DNA of 64,000 nucleotides from Phalacrocorax aristotelis (lineage: Eukaryota; Chordata; Aves; Suliformes; Phalacrocoracidae): positions 12,179,690-12,243,689 of the forward strand of contig NC_134276.1 in the NCBI RefSeq assembly GCF_949628215.1, in the 5' to 3' direction. The notes under the pieces are model-generated. The model made no database searches. It saw only the letters and a list, made by a program, of their open reading frames with translations, and was not told the origin of the DNA. A program made the position numbers and the translations under genes. Shown here piece by piece: positions 1 through 24,500 of this stretch. Position 1 is the first letter of the stretch. Each line of letters starts with the position of its first letter.

Positions 1-1845
1 AAGTTCCAATTGCAAGTGCACAATGTTTGCATCCCATAGTTTGCATTCACTGCTGGCCACACCAGGAGAAACACCAAGAGTGTGGAAGCTTGTTCAGCTG
101 TGTGTTCATGTAGTTCGCTTTCGTAAGAACTGTCTCTCCTAATGCTGTGTTGAAATATGTGAAGCATGTGTCTCATAACTGCCAATGCAAACTAAAGTCT
201 GCAAAACCTTGTGTAGATAGTTATCTGGCATCTTTCACAAGCACTAAATTCAACAGCAAACAATTCAGGATAAAAAACAACCTGGTTTCAAAAGCCATTA
301 CGATGTTCACCATTAAGAAGACTATTTATTTTAAAGTAACCAGGAAAAGGTAGATGAAAATGACTATTTTATAACAACGCCATTCATAAGTAATATAAAA
401 AAAGAGTTTTTGCAGAGTTAAATGTGACATGCTGAAGGCTTGGATATGTTCAGGGGTGTGACTTTATTGTGTCATTGTGTGGCAGCCTTTGGCCTACAGC
501 TAAATTGCGTTCATCTTCCCAGAATCAACTGATGAGTACTTCGTAAACAGCCATCAACAGCTGCTCCATTCAGAACCAATGCAACTTGTGTAGGGGAGGC
601 AGATGGGATACTCCCATCTCTATCCACTGCAAGCTCAACAGCACTCGGCTACGCCTGTGGTGCTGGAAATATTTGAGTGTCACTACAGAGACAGCAGTAG
701 AAGATGACATTCAAATGCCATAGCATTACTCATCAGTACCCTCTTGCAGCCCAGAAAACGAGCAGTATCCTGGGCTGCATCAAAAGAAGTGTGGCCAGCA
801 GGTCGAGGGAGGTGATTCTCCCCCTCGTCAGACTCCACCTGGAATGCTGCATCCAGCTCTGGGGCTCCAAGAAAGACATGGACCTGTTGGTGCGGGTCCA
901 GAGGAGGGCCATGAAAATGGCCAGAGGGCTGGAGCACCTCTCTTGTGAAGAGGTTGTTCACCGTGGGGAAGAGAAGGTTCCAGGGAGACCTTATTTTGGC
1001 CTTTCAATACTCCAAGGGGGCTTGTAAGAAAGACGGAGAGACTTTTTACCAGAGCCTGTAAGTGACAGGACAAGAGGCAATGGTTTTAAACTGAAAGAGA
1101 GTAGATTTAGATTGGACATAAGGAAGAAATTTTTTACAGTGAAGGTGGTGAAACACTGGAAGACGTTGCCCAGAGCAGATGCGGATGCCCCATCATTGGA
1201 AGTGCAAAGGCCAGGCTGGATGGGGCTCTGAGCAGCCTGATCTGGTTGGAGATGCCCCTGCCCATGGCAAGGGGGTTGAACTAGATGGCCTTCAAAGGTC
1301 CCTTCCAACCTGAACTGTTCCATGATTCTATGACTGTCTGTGATATATAAAACTGGCAGGGGGTGATCTCACGGTTTAGTATGCCAGTTGTTATTTTATT
1401 CACTGTTCTTCTCATTTTCATCTAAGCTGGCTCAGATTTGGAGTAGAGATTGTCCCTTTATCGTATGAGTCTGTGGCATTCAGTGCAAAGGGATTCTGAT
1501 TTCCAGTAGGGGTGCCTTGGTGTGACTGCTTTATTTAATCGCAATGGAAGGAAAGAAAAAAAAACACAACAAAAAAAAACCACCAGAACTAAGGAAATCT
1601 CTGGGAGATTGGCACCAAAAGTTGGGGGCTGTCAGGGTTTCCAAATTCTTTTCTCTTTGATGGGAAACCCTTGCACAGCTCCTCTTGTTTCGTCTTACTA
1701 CACAAGCATCTTGCAAGTTTTTACTGCTTAATGCTTGGAGTGGGCTCTGAGATGCATGGAAATACACAGTGTAAAGGAGACTATCCCAGGACTTTTAACC
1801 ACAGTTGACATGAACGCGTGTTCACGGGCCTTTCTTTGGTGGCAG
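1..1845 (+). other. C11orf54: last intron of C11orf54 (partial)
   Basis: This stretch precedes the acceptor of the C11orf54 terminal exon (AG at 1844-1845) and I see no other exon of that gene in it. The preceding exon, which in the human protein ends shortly before the GFDLR segment, is not readable here and must lie left of the window. About 630 bp in the middle are a CR1 LINE fragment; the rest is anonymous sequence with short chance frames only. The intron call is inferred from the exon that follows it. Confidence 0.75.
704..1335 (+). mobile_element. CR1 LINE, 3' end fragment, sense
   Basis: Translated pieces resemble the C-terminal part of CR1 ORF2, with segments like [31 protein letters not shown] and a degraded tail. 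The DNA ends with the typical CR1 3' terminus (CCATGATTCTATGA), close to the ATTCTRTG repeat of the family. The reading frame is broken by several shifts, and the 5' limit is approximate because the copy is 5'-truncated as most CR1 copies are. It lies inside the C11orf54 intron in the same orientation as the gene. Confidence 0.85.
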
Positions 1846-2019
1846 GGCTTTGATCTGCGTGTGGAGCACACTCACTGTTTCAGCCATCACGGGGAAGGAG
1901 GGCACTACCATCAGGACACCAGCCCTGACAGCGTGCAGTACCTGGGGTACCTCCTGCCCGCTGAGCTGCTCTTCCGCATCGACAGGCCCCAGGAGACCCA
2001 CCTCATCGGGAGGGACTGA
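1846..2019 (+). CDS. C11orf54: C11orf54 (ester hydrolase/zinc-binding protein), terminal coding exon
   Basis: The exon follows a pyrimidine-rich acceptor ending in GGCAG and reads GFDLRVEHTHCFSHHGEGG, then HYHQDTSPDSVQYLGYLLPA, and ends LIGRD before TGA. This closely matches the C-terminus of vertebrate C11orf54 (PTD012) as I remember it. The human protein has a crystal structure in which three histidines bind zinc; the HTH and HYH residues here fit that site. It has been described as having ester hydrolase activity on small aromatic esters. Only 57 residues of the roughly 315-residue protein are in the window; the earlier exons lie to the left. Next downstream gene on the same strand is MED17, as in human. 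Confidence 0.93.
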   Translation, partial: GFDLRVEHTHCFSHHGEGGHYHQDTSPDSVQYLGYLLPAELLFRIDRPQETHLIGRD

Positions 2020-2369
2020 GGTGGGGAGGCTCTGGTCAAGGCGCAGCAACTACATCTTTCTAACATGCAAATGCTGATTTTTGTAACACTTTTAATTATG
2101 CACATGTACCAGAGTCAAGAATATATACAAGAGCAGTAAACTACCGACTTCTTAATTTTGTTACAGTAAGAAATTCAGAGTATGTCATTGAAATTGTTAT
2201 GACTGAATTCCAATGATAATTTCATTGCAGTATTACTAATTGTGTGCTTTTTTGCTATTTGGTTGAGCTTCCTGTGTGGCTGTAGCAGGTGATGGGGAAA
2301 CAGAAGTGAATTTATGTTTAGAATGGGGAATTAGACCGACTTCTAAAAGGAAGTTGGAAGGAAAGAGGA
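2020..2369 (+). other. C11orf54 3' UTR and start of intergenic gap
   Basis: Sequence after the C11orf54 stop is AT-rich and has no coding features. No canonical AATAAA is seen; AATATA around 2118 and AGTAAA around 2141 are weak candidates for the polyadenylation signal. After this the gap to MED17 is filled by CR1 copies. Confidence 0.5.
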
Positions 2370-3052
2370 AAGCAGCTCTGCTGAGAAGGATCTGGGAGTG
2401 CTGGAGGACAGCAAGTTGACCCTGAGCCAACACTGTGCCCTTGTGGCTAAGAAAGCCAACAATATCCTGGGGTGCATTAAAAGGAGTGTGGCCAGCAGGT
2501 TGAGGGAGGTTATCTTCCCCCTCTACTCTGCCCTAGTGAGACCACATTTGGAGTGCTGTGTCCAGTTCTGGGCCCCCCAGTTCAAGAAAGACAGGAAACT
2601 ACCGGAGAGAGTCCAGGGGACAGCTACCAAGATGATCAGGGGACTGGAGCACCTCTCTTATGAGGAACGGCTGAGAGACCTGGGTTTGTTTAGCCTGGAG
2701 AAGAGAAGACTGAGGGGGGACCTTATCAATGCTTATAAATATCTAAAGGGTGGGTGTCAAGAGGCTGGGGCTGGACTTTTTTCAGTGGTGCCCAATGACA
2801 GGACAAGGGACAACGGGCACAAGTTGGAGCAGAGGAAGTTCAACCTGAATATAAGGAAAAAATTCTTTACCTGGAGAGTGACAGAGCACTGGCACAGGGA
2901 GGCTGTGGAGTCTCCTTCCCTGGAGACATTCAAAACCCACCTGGACATGTTCCTGTGCCCCCTGCTCTGGGTGTGCCTGCTCAAGCCAGGGGGGTTGGAC
3001 AAGGTAATTTCCAGGGGTCCCTTTCAACTTCTAACTTCCTGTGATTCTGGTC
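2370..3052 (+). mobile_element. CR1 LINE, 3' end with unusually open ORF2 tail, sense
   Basis: A 5'-truncated CR1 that encodes the ORF2 C-terminus: [20 protein letters not shown], then [20 protein letters not shown] and [16 protein letters not shown], followed by the usual [20 protein letters not shown]. The frame is open from about 2398 to a TAA ending at 3060, some 220 codons, which is long for a dead fragment. It ends at the CR1 3' terminus (CCTGTGATTCTG). The catalytic core of the reverse transcriptase is absent because of the truncation, so it cannot move by itself. Confidence 0.92.
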
Positions 3053-3142
3053 AAAAATAATGCTGTAAAAGAAAACTAACAGCTCAGCGCTACGTTGGCA
3101 ACTCTGAGGAGCAAACCAGGCCGGGGCCTGCCTGCGACATGG

Positions 3143-3658
3143 GAATCATAGAATGTCCTGAGTTGGAAGAGACCCACAAGCATCTTAAAGTTCAGTTCCT
3201 GTCCCTGCACAGGACAACCCCAAATTCACACCATGTCTCTGAGGGCAATGTCCAAGTGCTTCTTGAATAGCATTAGGCTTGGTGCCATGACTACCTCCCT
3301 GGGGACCCTGTTCCAGTGCTCCACCACCCCCTGGGGGAAGAACCTTTTCCTAATGCCCAACCTAAACATCACCTGGCACATCTCCCTGCCATTCCCTTGG
3401 GTCCTGTCGTTGGTCACCAGAGAGAAGAGATCCGTGTCTGCCCCTCCTCCTCCCCTTGTGAGGAAGCTGTAGACCTCGATGAGGTCTCCCCTCAGTCTCC
3501 TCTAGGCTGAACAAACCACGTAACTTTTAGCCGTTCCTCATACGGTTTTTCCCCTCTAAACCCTTCAACAACTTCGTGGCCTTTCTCTGGACGCTTTCTA
3601 GTAGCTTTATATCCTTAATGTACTGTGGTGTCTACAACTGCACACAGTACTCGAGATG
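3143..3658 (-). mobile_element. CR1 LINE, 3' end fragment, antisense
   Basis: The left end starts with the reverse complement of the CR1 3' terminus (GAATCATAGAATGTCC). Minus-strand translation gives pieces such as IRKRFFPQGVVEHWNRVPRE, typical of the CR1 ORF2 tail. The copy is truncated at its 5' side, which faces MED17, and merges at about 3658 into the GC-rich MED17 promoter. It is in opposite orientation to the CR1 just upstream, leaving an inverted pair of related sequences with about 90 bp between them. Confidence 0.9.
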
Positions 3659-16694
<13,036 letters not shown>

Positions 16695-16870
16695 TAATTT
16701 GTCAGCCTCTCCGAGGGGCCTTTGAGTCATCGCTGTGCTGCGAACTATGACTGCCCGTGCAGCAGAGGGAAATGGAAGCTATGAGGCAATATAAGAAAGC
16801 AAAACTGAATTATTTCCTGTACAGATATATCCATTGTCCTGTTTGTAATAAAATGTTTTTCAATGCCATG
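16695..16870 (+). promoter_or_regulatory. MED17: MED17 3' UTR with AATAAA polyadenylation signal
   Basis: A canonical AATAAA lies at 16847-16852, about 155 bp after the MED17 stop codon, followed by T-rich sequence (ATGTTTTTC). It is the first such signal downstream and gives a short 3' UTR. Longer forms cannot be excluded from sequence alone. Confidence 0.75.
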
Positions 16871-19800
16871 TAAAATACAACTTCTTGGAAAAGTTCCTTG
16901 CAGGTGTATCGTTGCAGATTTCTCTACGTAGAGTAATATAGCTGAGCAATTGATTCATTTTTCTTTTATAAAATTGAATGCAGTACTCCTTTGCTGCATG
17001 AAAGGTGTCTGCTCAGAGTCATTCCCTTTCCCTTCATGCCCCTGTATTTTCTCAACAGATCTTTGCAAGTATTTCTTAAATATGAAAATTATTAGAATTT
17101 AATTGTGCTACCGATAAGCCTTTTAGTGGCTTACACCACAGGGAATGGCAATTGTTGTGGAAGCTAATGGATGTTGATTAGAAGTGAGACAACAGAGGAA
17201 AGGCAGAGCTCCCTCGTCAAGAATTACGGCTAAACAAACCTTAAGATTCAAGGAACAGTCTTCACTGCGTGACATTCTTGAGTTGGTTTTGTGTTAACTG
17301 CATATTGATGTGTCTTCCGGGTGACCCATTTCTTTTTAAGAGAGATATTTACTTAGCGATTTGTTTAAGTTGAGAGCATTAAGTCACAGCTCGTGGCAAA
17401 TGTCTGTCCTCTCTGATGCCTATAAATGAGCCTGCGTGGTGTCAGTTTCTTTGTGTTTTCTGTCCTTGTTTTTTGTGAGCATGTGGAGGAAAAGGTGTTA
17501 CTCTGCTTGCAAAATGCTGACAATTTGAGTTTGTGGGTGACTTGTGTAAATTCATGTCTGGATAGAAGCAGGTAACTCATGCAGTAGACTCTCTCTCTCC
17601 ACACTTGTGCTGGGATTTCCCCCCCCCACTGTCACTGATTATCATCCCGGGAAGCAATCATATCTTCCTGAAGATCACCTCTTTTGAGTTCTTTTAAAAT
17701 AAAAAAGTAATGTTTTCCTCTTTTTTGGTTGTTAATTGTAGCCTTCTTGAAGCTTCTAAGTGTTGCACAAAGCTTTTCTTTTGTTCAATGATTAATTGCG
17801 AAAGGTGTTTTTGAAACCTCTCTGTGACCTGGTTCAGGCGTACATCTGTATAGTATGTTATGAGGGGGGTGTGTGTATATATATGAGAACTTCTTGCACA
17901 TAGAACATGTTTGAATTGAACATCATACCTGTATGGTGACAGTTGTTATGTTGCTGTATTCTTGAGCAATAAGGAGTAGTTGTAGGAAATACATGTTAAG
18001 CAACTGCTTGTGGTAAGCTGCTGCTCTGTGTATCCAAAGCAGCTATTGTACTTACGTTGGTGTTTGCCAGTGTAGAACATTTTATTTCATTATTTTATTT
18101 CAGTTCCTTGAACTACTTGCTTCTGTGCAACTGAACTATGGAAGAGAAAGGATTTTCCTTTCAGGCTCTGATGAGTTACCCAAGACAACTTACAAAATTA
18201 AAAAATAGTAGTTGAAAATAGTTTCTTGATCTTGAAAGATGGGTGAATCTTATGGAACACCTATGATGCCAGGTCCCATATTCCTTGGCTAGCAAATGCT
18301 GTATGATTACAGGCAGAGAGGGATTTTGTTCCTTGGTGAACAGTTCAGCCAACAGCCTGATGCATCTGTTTGTGCATCTGATTATATAAGGCTGTTTGAC
18401 TCCTGGCAACACAACAAATCTTCTCTCACTAATAATTAGAAGATGAGCTTACGAAACTTCAACATGTCTTTACACTTCACTGTTCTTAACCTAAATTGAC
18501 AGGTCTGCATGTAACGATAGCCTTTTTGTTAAATAAGCTCTTCATTACCAAGTAATGGGATCACTGTGGAGCTATTAGGATTTCGTCGTTGCAGGATTTG
18601 GCCCCTTCTGAAAAGAAACAATGGGTGCAAGAGAACTTCTCTTGTGTTACAGAATTGCAAGCACTGCACATTATCAGTGAAGACATTTGTCACAACTTCC
18701 AGACCTAGCTACAATAAAAAAAAAATGATGACCTAGAATACAGAGGCATTCCTAATTTTAATGGATAACAGACTGATGAGGCTTCTAGCAGAGTGACAGT
18801 CTTGAGATTCTTGGTAGTGCATCTTTGAACATGAAATTAAGAAATTAGTGGATGATTAAGACCTTTACAATTGATTGCCAAAACAATCTTGTGAACCTGG
18901 ACATCTCTTTAATTAAAGTTTAAATGCAAAATGTCTTAATCCCTTTGATCGCTTGGAATGCTCCAAATATTAAATTTGCTGCTATTCTGCATGGAGTTTA
19001 CAACTGGAGTAAGAAAAACTATTAGTTTCTAAACTTCTACTTTAACAGCCTGCCATAAGATTTTAGATACTTCAAGCACCTCCAGTGTAGCAAGAAACTG
19101 CCAGAGTCAGCTTAACCTCATGTTCTGTATATCAAATTTTATTGACATTAATAATACATATTGCAAACATCAGTTTAAGAAAATGTGAGTATTTTATAAG
19201 TGACCCCTACCTATGTAGAGCAAGCATGTTTAATTCTGGGTAAAATTCATGGGTGAGAAATTGTCTATAAGGAAAGCAATACCTAGGCTAACTGTACTCT
19301 TAAGTCCTCACTGAATATTATTTGAATCCCTGTTGTTCATCTAGGCTATTGCTACCTAAAAGTGAGGTTGGCACCAGCGTCAATAGCCAAGGATGGGTGC
19401 CTGAAGTTGCTGTATCTTTAGCCAAGCTGAGGGAGGTAGAACAACTGTGCTAGTTGGAAACTTCTTACTGCTGATACAGTGCGTCTTTAATTTAAGAATT
19501 TTAAGTGGTCATTTCCTACTTTCATCGCAGCTTTCAGATATTCTAGTTTAAAAATGTAAGTGATCTCTACAATTAGAACAATGCATTCAAATGGTCATTC
19601 ATGTCTCTACACGTTTCCTGACTTTTCCTTTGACAATTACAGTATTCAGGTCAGTGTTAGCAGATAATAATGGTGTTTCGTGTAAACTGCACTTTTCGTC
19701 CTTTCTGAATAAGTCTGGCAGTGCACCTGCTATATACTCAGCTCAGCCTAATGCATAACTTCACATTCACGCTCTAAGATTTAGGGATTGAAAAAAAATA

Positions 19801-21567
19801 ATCTGGAACAGATAAACAGAAGAAAAATTTAATGTTTTCCATATGCTATATGGATACTTTGCAAAATGCTTTAAGCTTGGTGATTAAAAAAGACGCACTT
19901 GTAACTTCTGTGTCGTCAAAGGTTAATTTGCTCAAAGACAGAAAACTGGTAATAGATACTTAAAGTGAAGAATTAGAACTTAGTTTGCTAAGCTGTGCTG
20001 TAGCTGGGATATATATATTTATTTTTTTTTTAAGTTTCTCACCTTTTTTGACCTCTTACCCTAGATGCAGGAAGGAGCAACCAGCTGAACCTGGTACCCA
20101 AATTTATAAGTGAGTGAGAGTCCCTTTGTACTATAAATGGCCAGTTCAATTCGGGGATGGTTTTTAAAAAGTATTGTTTACAGGGTGCTTTGGGAAAAGC
20201 CTGTTTGTATTGTTACGCACTTGGTGAGAAATTCTTTGGTTTTCCAGATCTAACCTGTCCTACCTCTGCACCTGAGCATCACAGTCCCTGACCGGAGGGG
20301 AAGCTCTGTCAGCCTGTCTTGTGTTTGCATAAGGCTTTTATACGAGCTGAAGTGTGAGAGAGTACTCAAGTAGCAGCAGTTCAGCTCAAAAAGCCGCATG
20401 GGAATCTGCAGAGAGAGTCTAGTCCATGGTCTCTTACATGTTCAAAGTTTATTTCACACTGCAAAATTCTTCTCTTTACAAAAGCAAAACAGAATAATTT
20501 GAAGCTCGGTCAGTTTGGTGCTTTCTTGCTCACAAAAGCAGATGTTACTCTACCCAGAGATCTGCAGGTGGAAAATGTGTGATATGCAGATTCAAGAAAA
20601 TACTAGTTAGATCACTTCATGTTTTCTTACAACATAGGAAAGCAAAGGTGGCTTCTCAACAGGTGCAATTTCAGAACTGTATTTGTAAATAGATTTCAAA
20701 GTAATGCAGTTTTAACTTTTCTTCCCAGATAGACTGTTTGTTGGTGGCGTAAGTTTGCAAAGGGCTCGACATCTTTCACAGTGAAACTGTTCAGAATTTT
20801 GCCACCCCACTGGTGTAACATATTCAGTATTTTCACTGACCCCTCTAGTCATTATGGACAGCGTCCTCTTCAGTGCCTGTGTGTAGTTCCTTGATTAACA
20901 ACGTTTCCTGGTAATGTCACAAAATGTGTGTTAGTATCCTAGGGCAGTGTAAACAATTTGAAACATAAATGGGGGAACTTTGACCAGCTCCGTGTTGTTT
21001 CAGTCTGCTTTGTCTCATGAAGAATTACAGTTTGTCTTCAGAGCTTCAGGAAATTCCTTATGCCCAAAAGTGGCAGCAAAGGCGCAATAAACAGGATTCA
21101 ATCCTTGCAATTAATTTTTTAATGTAATACTGTAATTAGACATTAAATTTATTACATTGAAGGATGCTAATGGCTCCTCTGTCTGTAATAGGAGATTTGC
21201 TGTAGCCAAAATGTGGGTGCCCTTCAAGACCATGATCATTTCCTTTATGGGTTGATTTTAGAGGCTTGGTTGGTTGTTTTTAAGAGTGGTAGAGGCTGTA
21301 GATTTTATTAATTAGCCACAAAAACGTGTTGGTGCTCAGCATGAAAGCATACTCGTTTTTACTTTGACCTTGGCTAGCAGAGCCAAAGTCTTAACAGGTC
21401 AAAACAGCTCCATCAGACACAGCTGCTTTCATGTCTAATTAGCTTTGCAAGTCAGGATGTTTCTACAGTAGTCACAAACATTTCACCTTTTAGGTTTCTT
21501 CTCACATTCCTTGCCAATACTTTCTCCTGAGGTAGAATTGTTATTTTTGTTATGAGGCAGTCCTTGG
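16871..21567. other. gap between converging MED17 and VSTM5; part is VSTM5 3' UTR
   Basis: About 4.7 kb with no exon, repeat of known family or RNA gene that I can recognise. It is AT-rich with short A and T runs. On the minus strand the first AATAAA after the VSTM5 stop is at 21304-21309 and another is at 21148-21153; more lie near 18075-18105, so a long VSTM5 3' UTR reaching far into this gap is possible. Confidence 0.5.
21304..21309 (-). promoter_or_regulatory. VSTM5: candidate polyadenylation signal of VSTM5
   Basis: AATAAA on the minus strand about 260 bp after the VSTM5 stop codon. It is the nearest canonical signal; use of later signals is possible. Confidence 0.5.
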
Positions 21568-24500
21568 CTAACACTCAATGGTTTCCAATTCGATCTCTTC
21601 AGTTGTACTTGCTGCAAATAAAAGGATGTTGTTATTGATTGGCAAATAGATCGGAAGGCCAGCGTTCCAAAATTAACAACGCTGTGTTAATAGCTGAGAC
21701 ATTTTGAACTTTTTAATATTAGCTCAAGCTTACTCATCTACAATTAGGTTTTAAATACATATTTTCAAAATATTTAACTGCATAAAGAGTCCCTCTCAGT
21801 CTTTAAAGTGACGCTGGTTTCTTCTAATACAAGACTAAAGGCACTGTGAAAACTAAAGTCCATAGGGCCGGTCCTTATACCTCTCTTCATGACTTTTGAA
21901 AGGAAGGCTCTTCTAAGGTGGAATTGGGGCAGAAGTCAGGTCCCTGCTTTGGATCATGTGCTAGGAGATGATGGAGCAAGTCTACGGAACTGTGGTTTTC
22001 CTGAAGTCTGCCAAACAAATGGATTTGATTTAGACCTTGTAAACCACTGTATCTGTAGGAAGATTGGCTTTAACTGGAGGACGGAAAGACTTTATCTATA
22101 CAAAAGCCTGTATATTCTGGCATGATAGGAAAATTTTCAGTAGCTACAGAAGCTTGTCAGCACTGTGTGCAGCATGGAAACAGCAGCAGCCCTTAGAGAC
22201 GTAGGTGAGTGGCAGAAAGGAAGAGACAGCTTGAGCCAAATTAATCTCTTCTCGTATCAGGTTTTGCAGAGTTGACACAAAGTCGAGGCCATGAGGCTTA
22301 GGATTCTTGAGTGTGTTGCTCTAGTAAAATACTGATACTTAGGTTGCTTGTTGTAATGTAACAGCTGAAGCAGTGCTTATTAAAGAAGAAATACAGACCT
22401 TTTACCTACAGGGCAAGAAACCACTAGAAGACCTGCACTTACAAAGGGAGGTAAATGCTTGAAATGTTTTTGAAGTGGTAAAAGAAACCTCCTGTTCCAA
22501 GGATGTGTGCAGACCTTGAGCCCAGGCCCATAGCGCGGCACCTTGTCTTGCTGCCTAGGCTTCAGAGTTTCTTCTCTAATATGTGAATGTTCCCTTCAGT
22601 GCAGCCCTTGATCTGCTGTTCGTGACTGGTGTCTTTGGCGCACGTTAGGGAGTCTGCTTTTGATATTAGTCAGTGTTCATTGAAGTCTGCAACTGGATCA
22701 AACATGAGGACAGATGAAAGGGGGGTTTGAGAGGAGAAAAAGAGGGGCACTTCTCCATGAAGTGGGAGACCCTCCCAAGGGCCCTTTGAATGTTTTCCCT
22801 CCAGAGGTACCCTTCTGGTGCAGACCTTGAGAGCACTGCTGATACTCTCGACTTTGTCTCCTGCCCTCTGATGGGGGGGTTACTGCAGCTCTAGCCTTTT
22901 CTCCCTAAGTTTTGCAGTTAGCAATGTTAGGAAGTGTTTTGTGGTTTCTGATGTAAAATGTGTAATGTAGATGTCCTGTGGATCATTCTGCAACTAAATA
23001 CGTATTATTCAGTTGTCTCAGCTAGTAGAGAGGTGAACAGGATAACTGAACTGAGCCCTTCCAGTCTTGTTTCTCAGTGTCCCTGCTTAGCACCTTTATG
23101 GCTCAAATCGCAAGTGAAATTTAGGATCAAAATTCAGACTTCAAAACTCTATACCTTGACTGCATTCTTAGAGAGGTACCTGTTAGTTTGTGTGTCGTCG
23201 TCTTCTGAAATAGATGCAGAGATTTATTACACAGCCACATGAAGCAGATCAAAATAGCTGATACTGCAGCGAGAAATGCAAAGAGAACTGCTACAAAATG
23301 TAAATCTTCATAGATAATCTCTGCAGGAACGACAGAAAAAATTAATATTATGAAATTGATTACAAGCAGATTAATGTTTAAACACAGGGTAAAGCCAAGA
23401 ACTCCCATGTAGTGTGTACCGTAAACGTTGACTATGATGGTGCCGTAGGTGTTGGTTCCATACTCCTCCGTTACAGTGATAAAATAGTAGCCAGCATCTC
23501 TCATACCCACATTGAGAAGCTGTATAGAGCCATTTTCAAAAGTAGTCACTCTGTCCTTGTAGACTGTGGATATGTTGACATAATTCCCACTTTTCCACTC
23601 AACAATTTTGGTGGTGCCCCAGCTCGACACATGCTTCCATTCAATGGTGGCGATGCCTCTGCAAGAGTATTCAACTGAGAGCAAGATGTTTTGTGCCACC
23701 GTTGCGTTGATGTTGGGTTGTGGAACAACTAATGATACTCCTCCGGGAGCTGAAAGACAAAGGAGGGTGAGAGTGTGGAGGTGATGCTGCAGCAACTGCC
23801 CAGGGCAGGATGGGACCTCTGGGGCGTGAGTCATCCTGCCTATCTCAGTGGTCTGTTTTAAGAAAGGATGCTTTACAGTATCTCTTTCTTTCTGCTGACT
23901 GTAAGAGGAACGCACATACTTAAATTAAAGACTAAATACACATTCTGAATTGGTGGTAGCAAGGAGGAACTTTTCCACCACACAGAAGTAGTTGCATGTG
24001 TTCCAGTGTTTTGATAACCAAGAGGAGAGATTGGAAGAGTCTTTCTGGGTAAGGGAGCATAACATTTTCTGAAAACTGAGCAATGCTTTTGTATTCATCA
24101 GTAACTAGCTTTCCTTTAAAATCCTGCATTTGATTGGAAAGTTTAATCACCACAGCCAAGGTAACACATTAATTAATTACCATCCACCAAAAGCAAGAAC
24201 TGTAGCAGGCCTAAGTATGTAAAGACATAGCAAGGACTTCATCATGTTTTCAGGACGCATAATCAACATTTGAGACAACAACTTCTTAAAGGCAGCTTAG
24301 TTATACACCAGTGCAGATAAATCACATGTAATAACGGTACACTGTTTCATGCAAAGTCAGGGGCTTCATGTTCCTGATGATTTCCAGGCAAAAATGTGCA
24401 TGAAAGAATATTTAATTCTCACCTGGTTCCTACTGGTGTGGTTACGGAGATGTTCATAACACCGTGAAACAGAACTGACCATTTAGTTTAATGTGTAACT

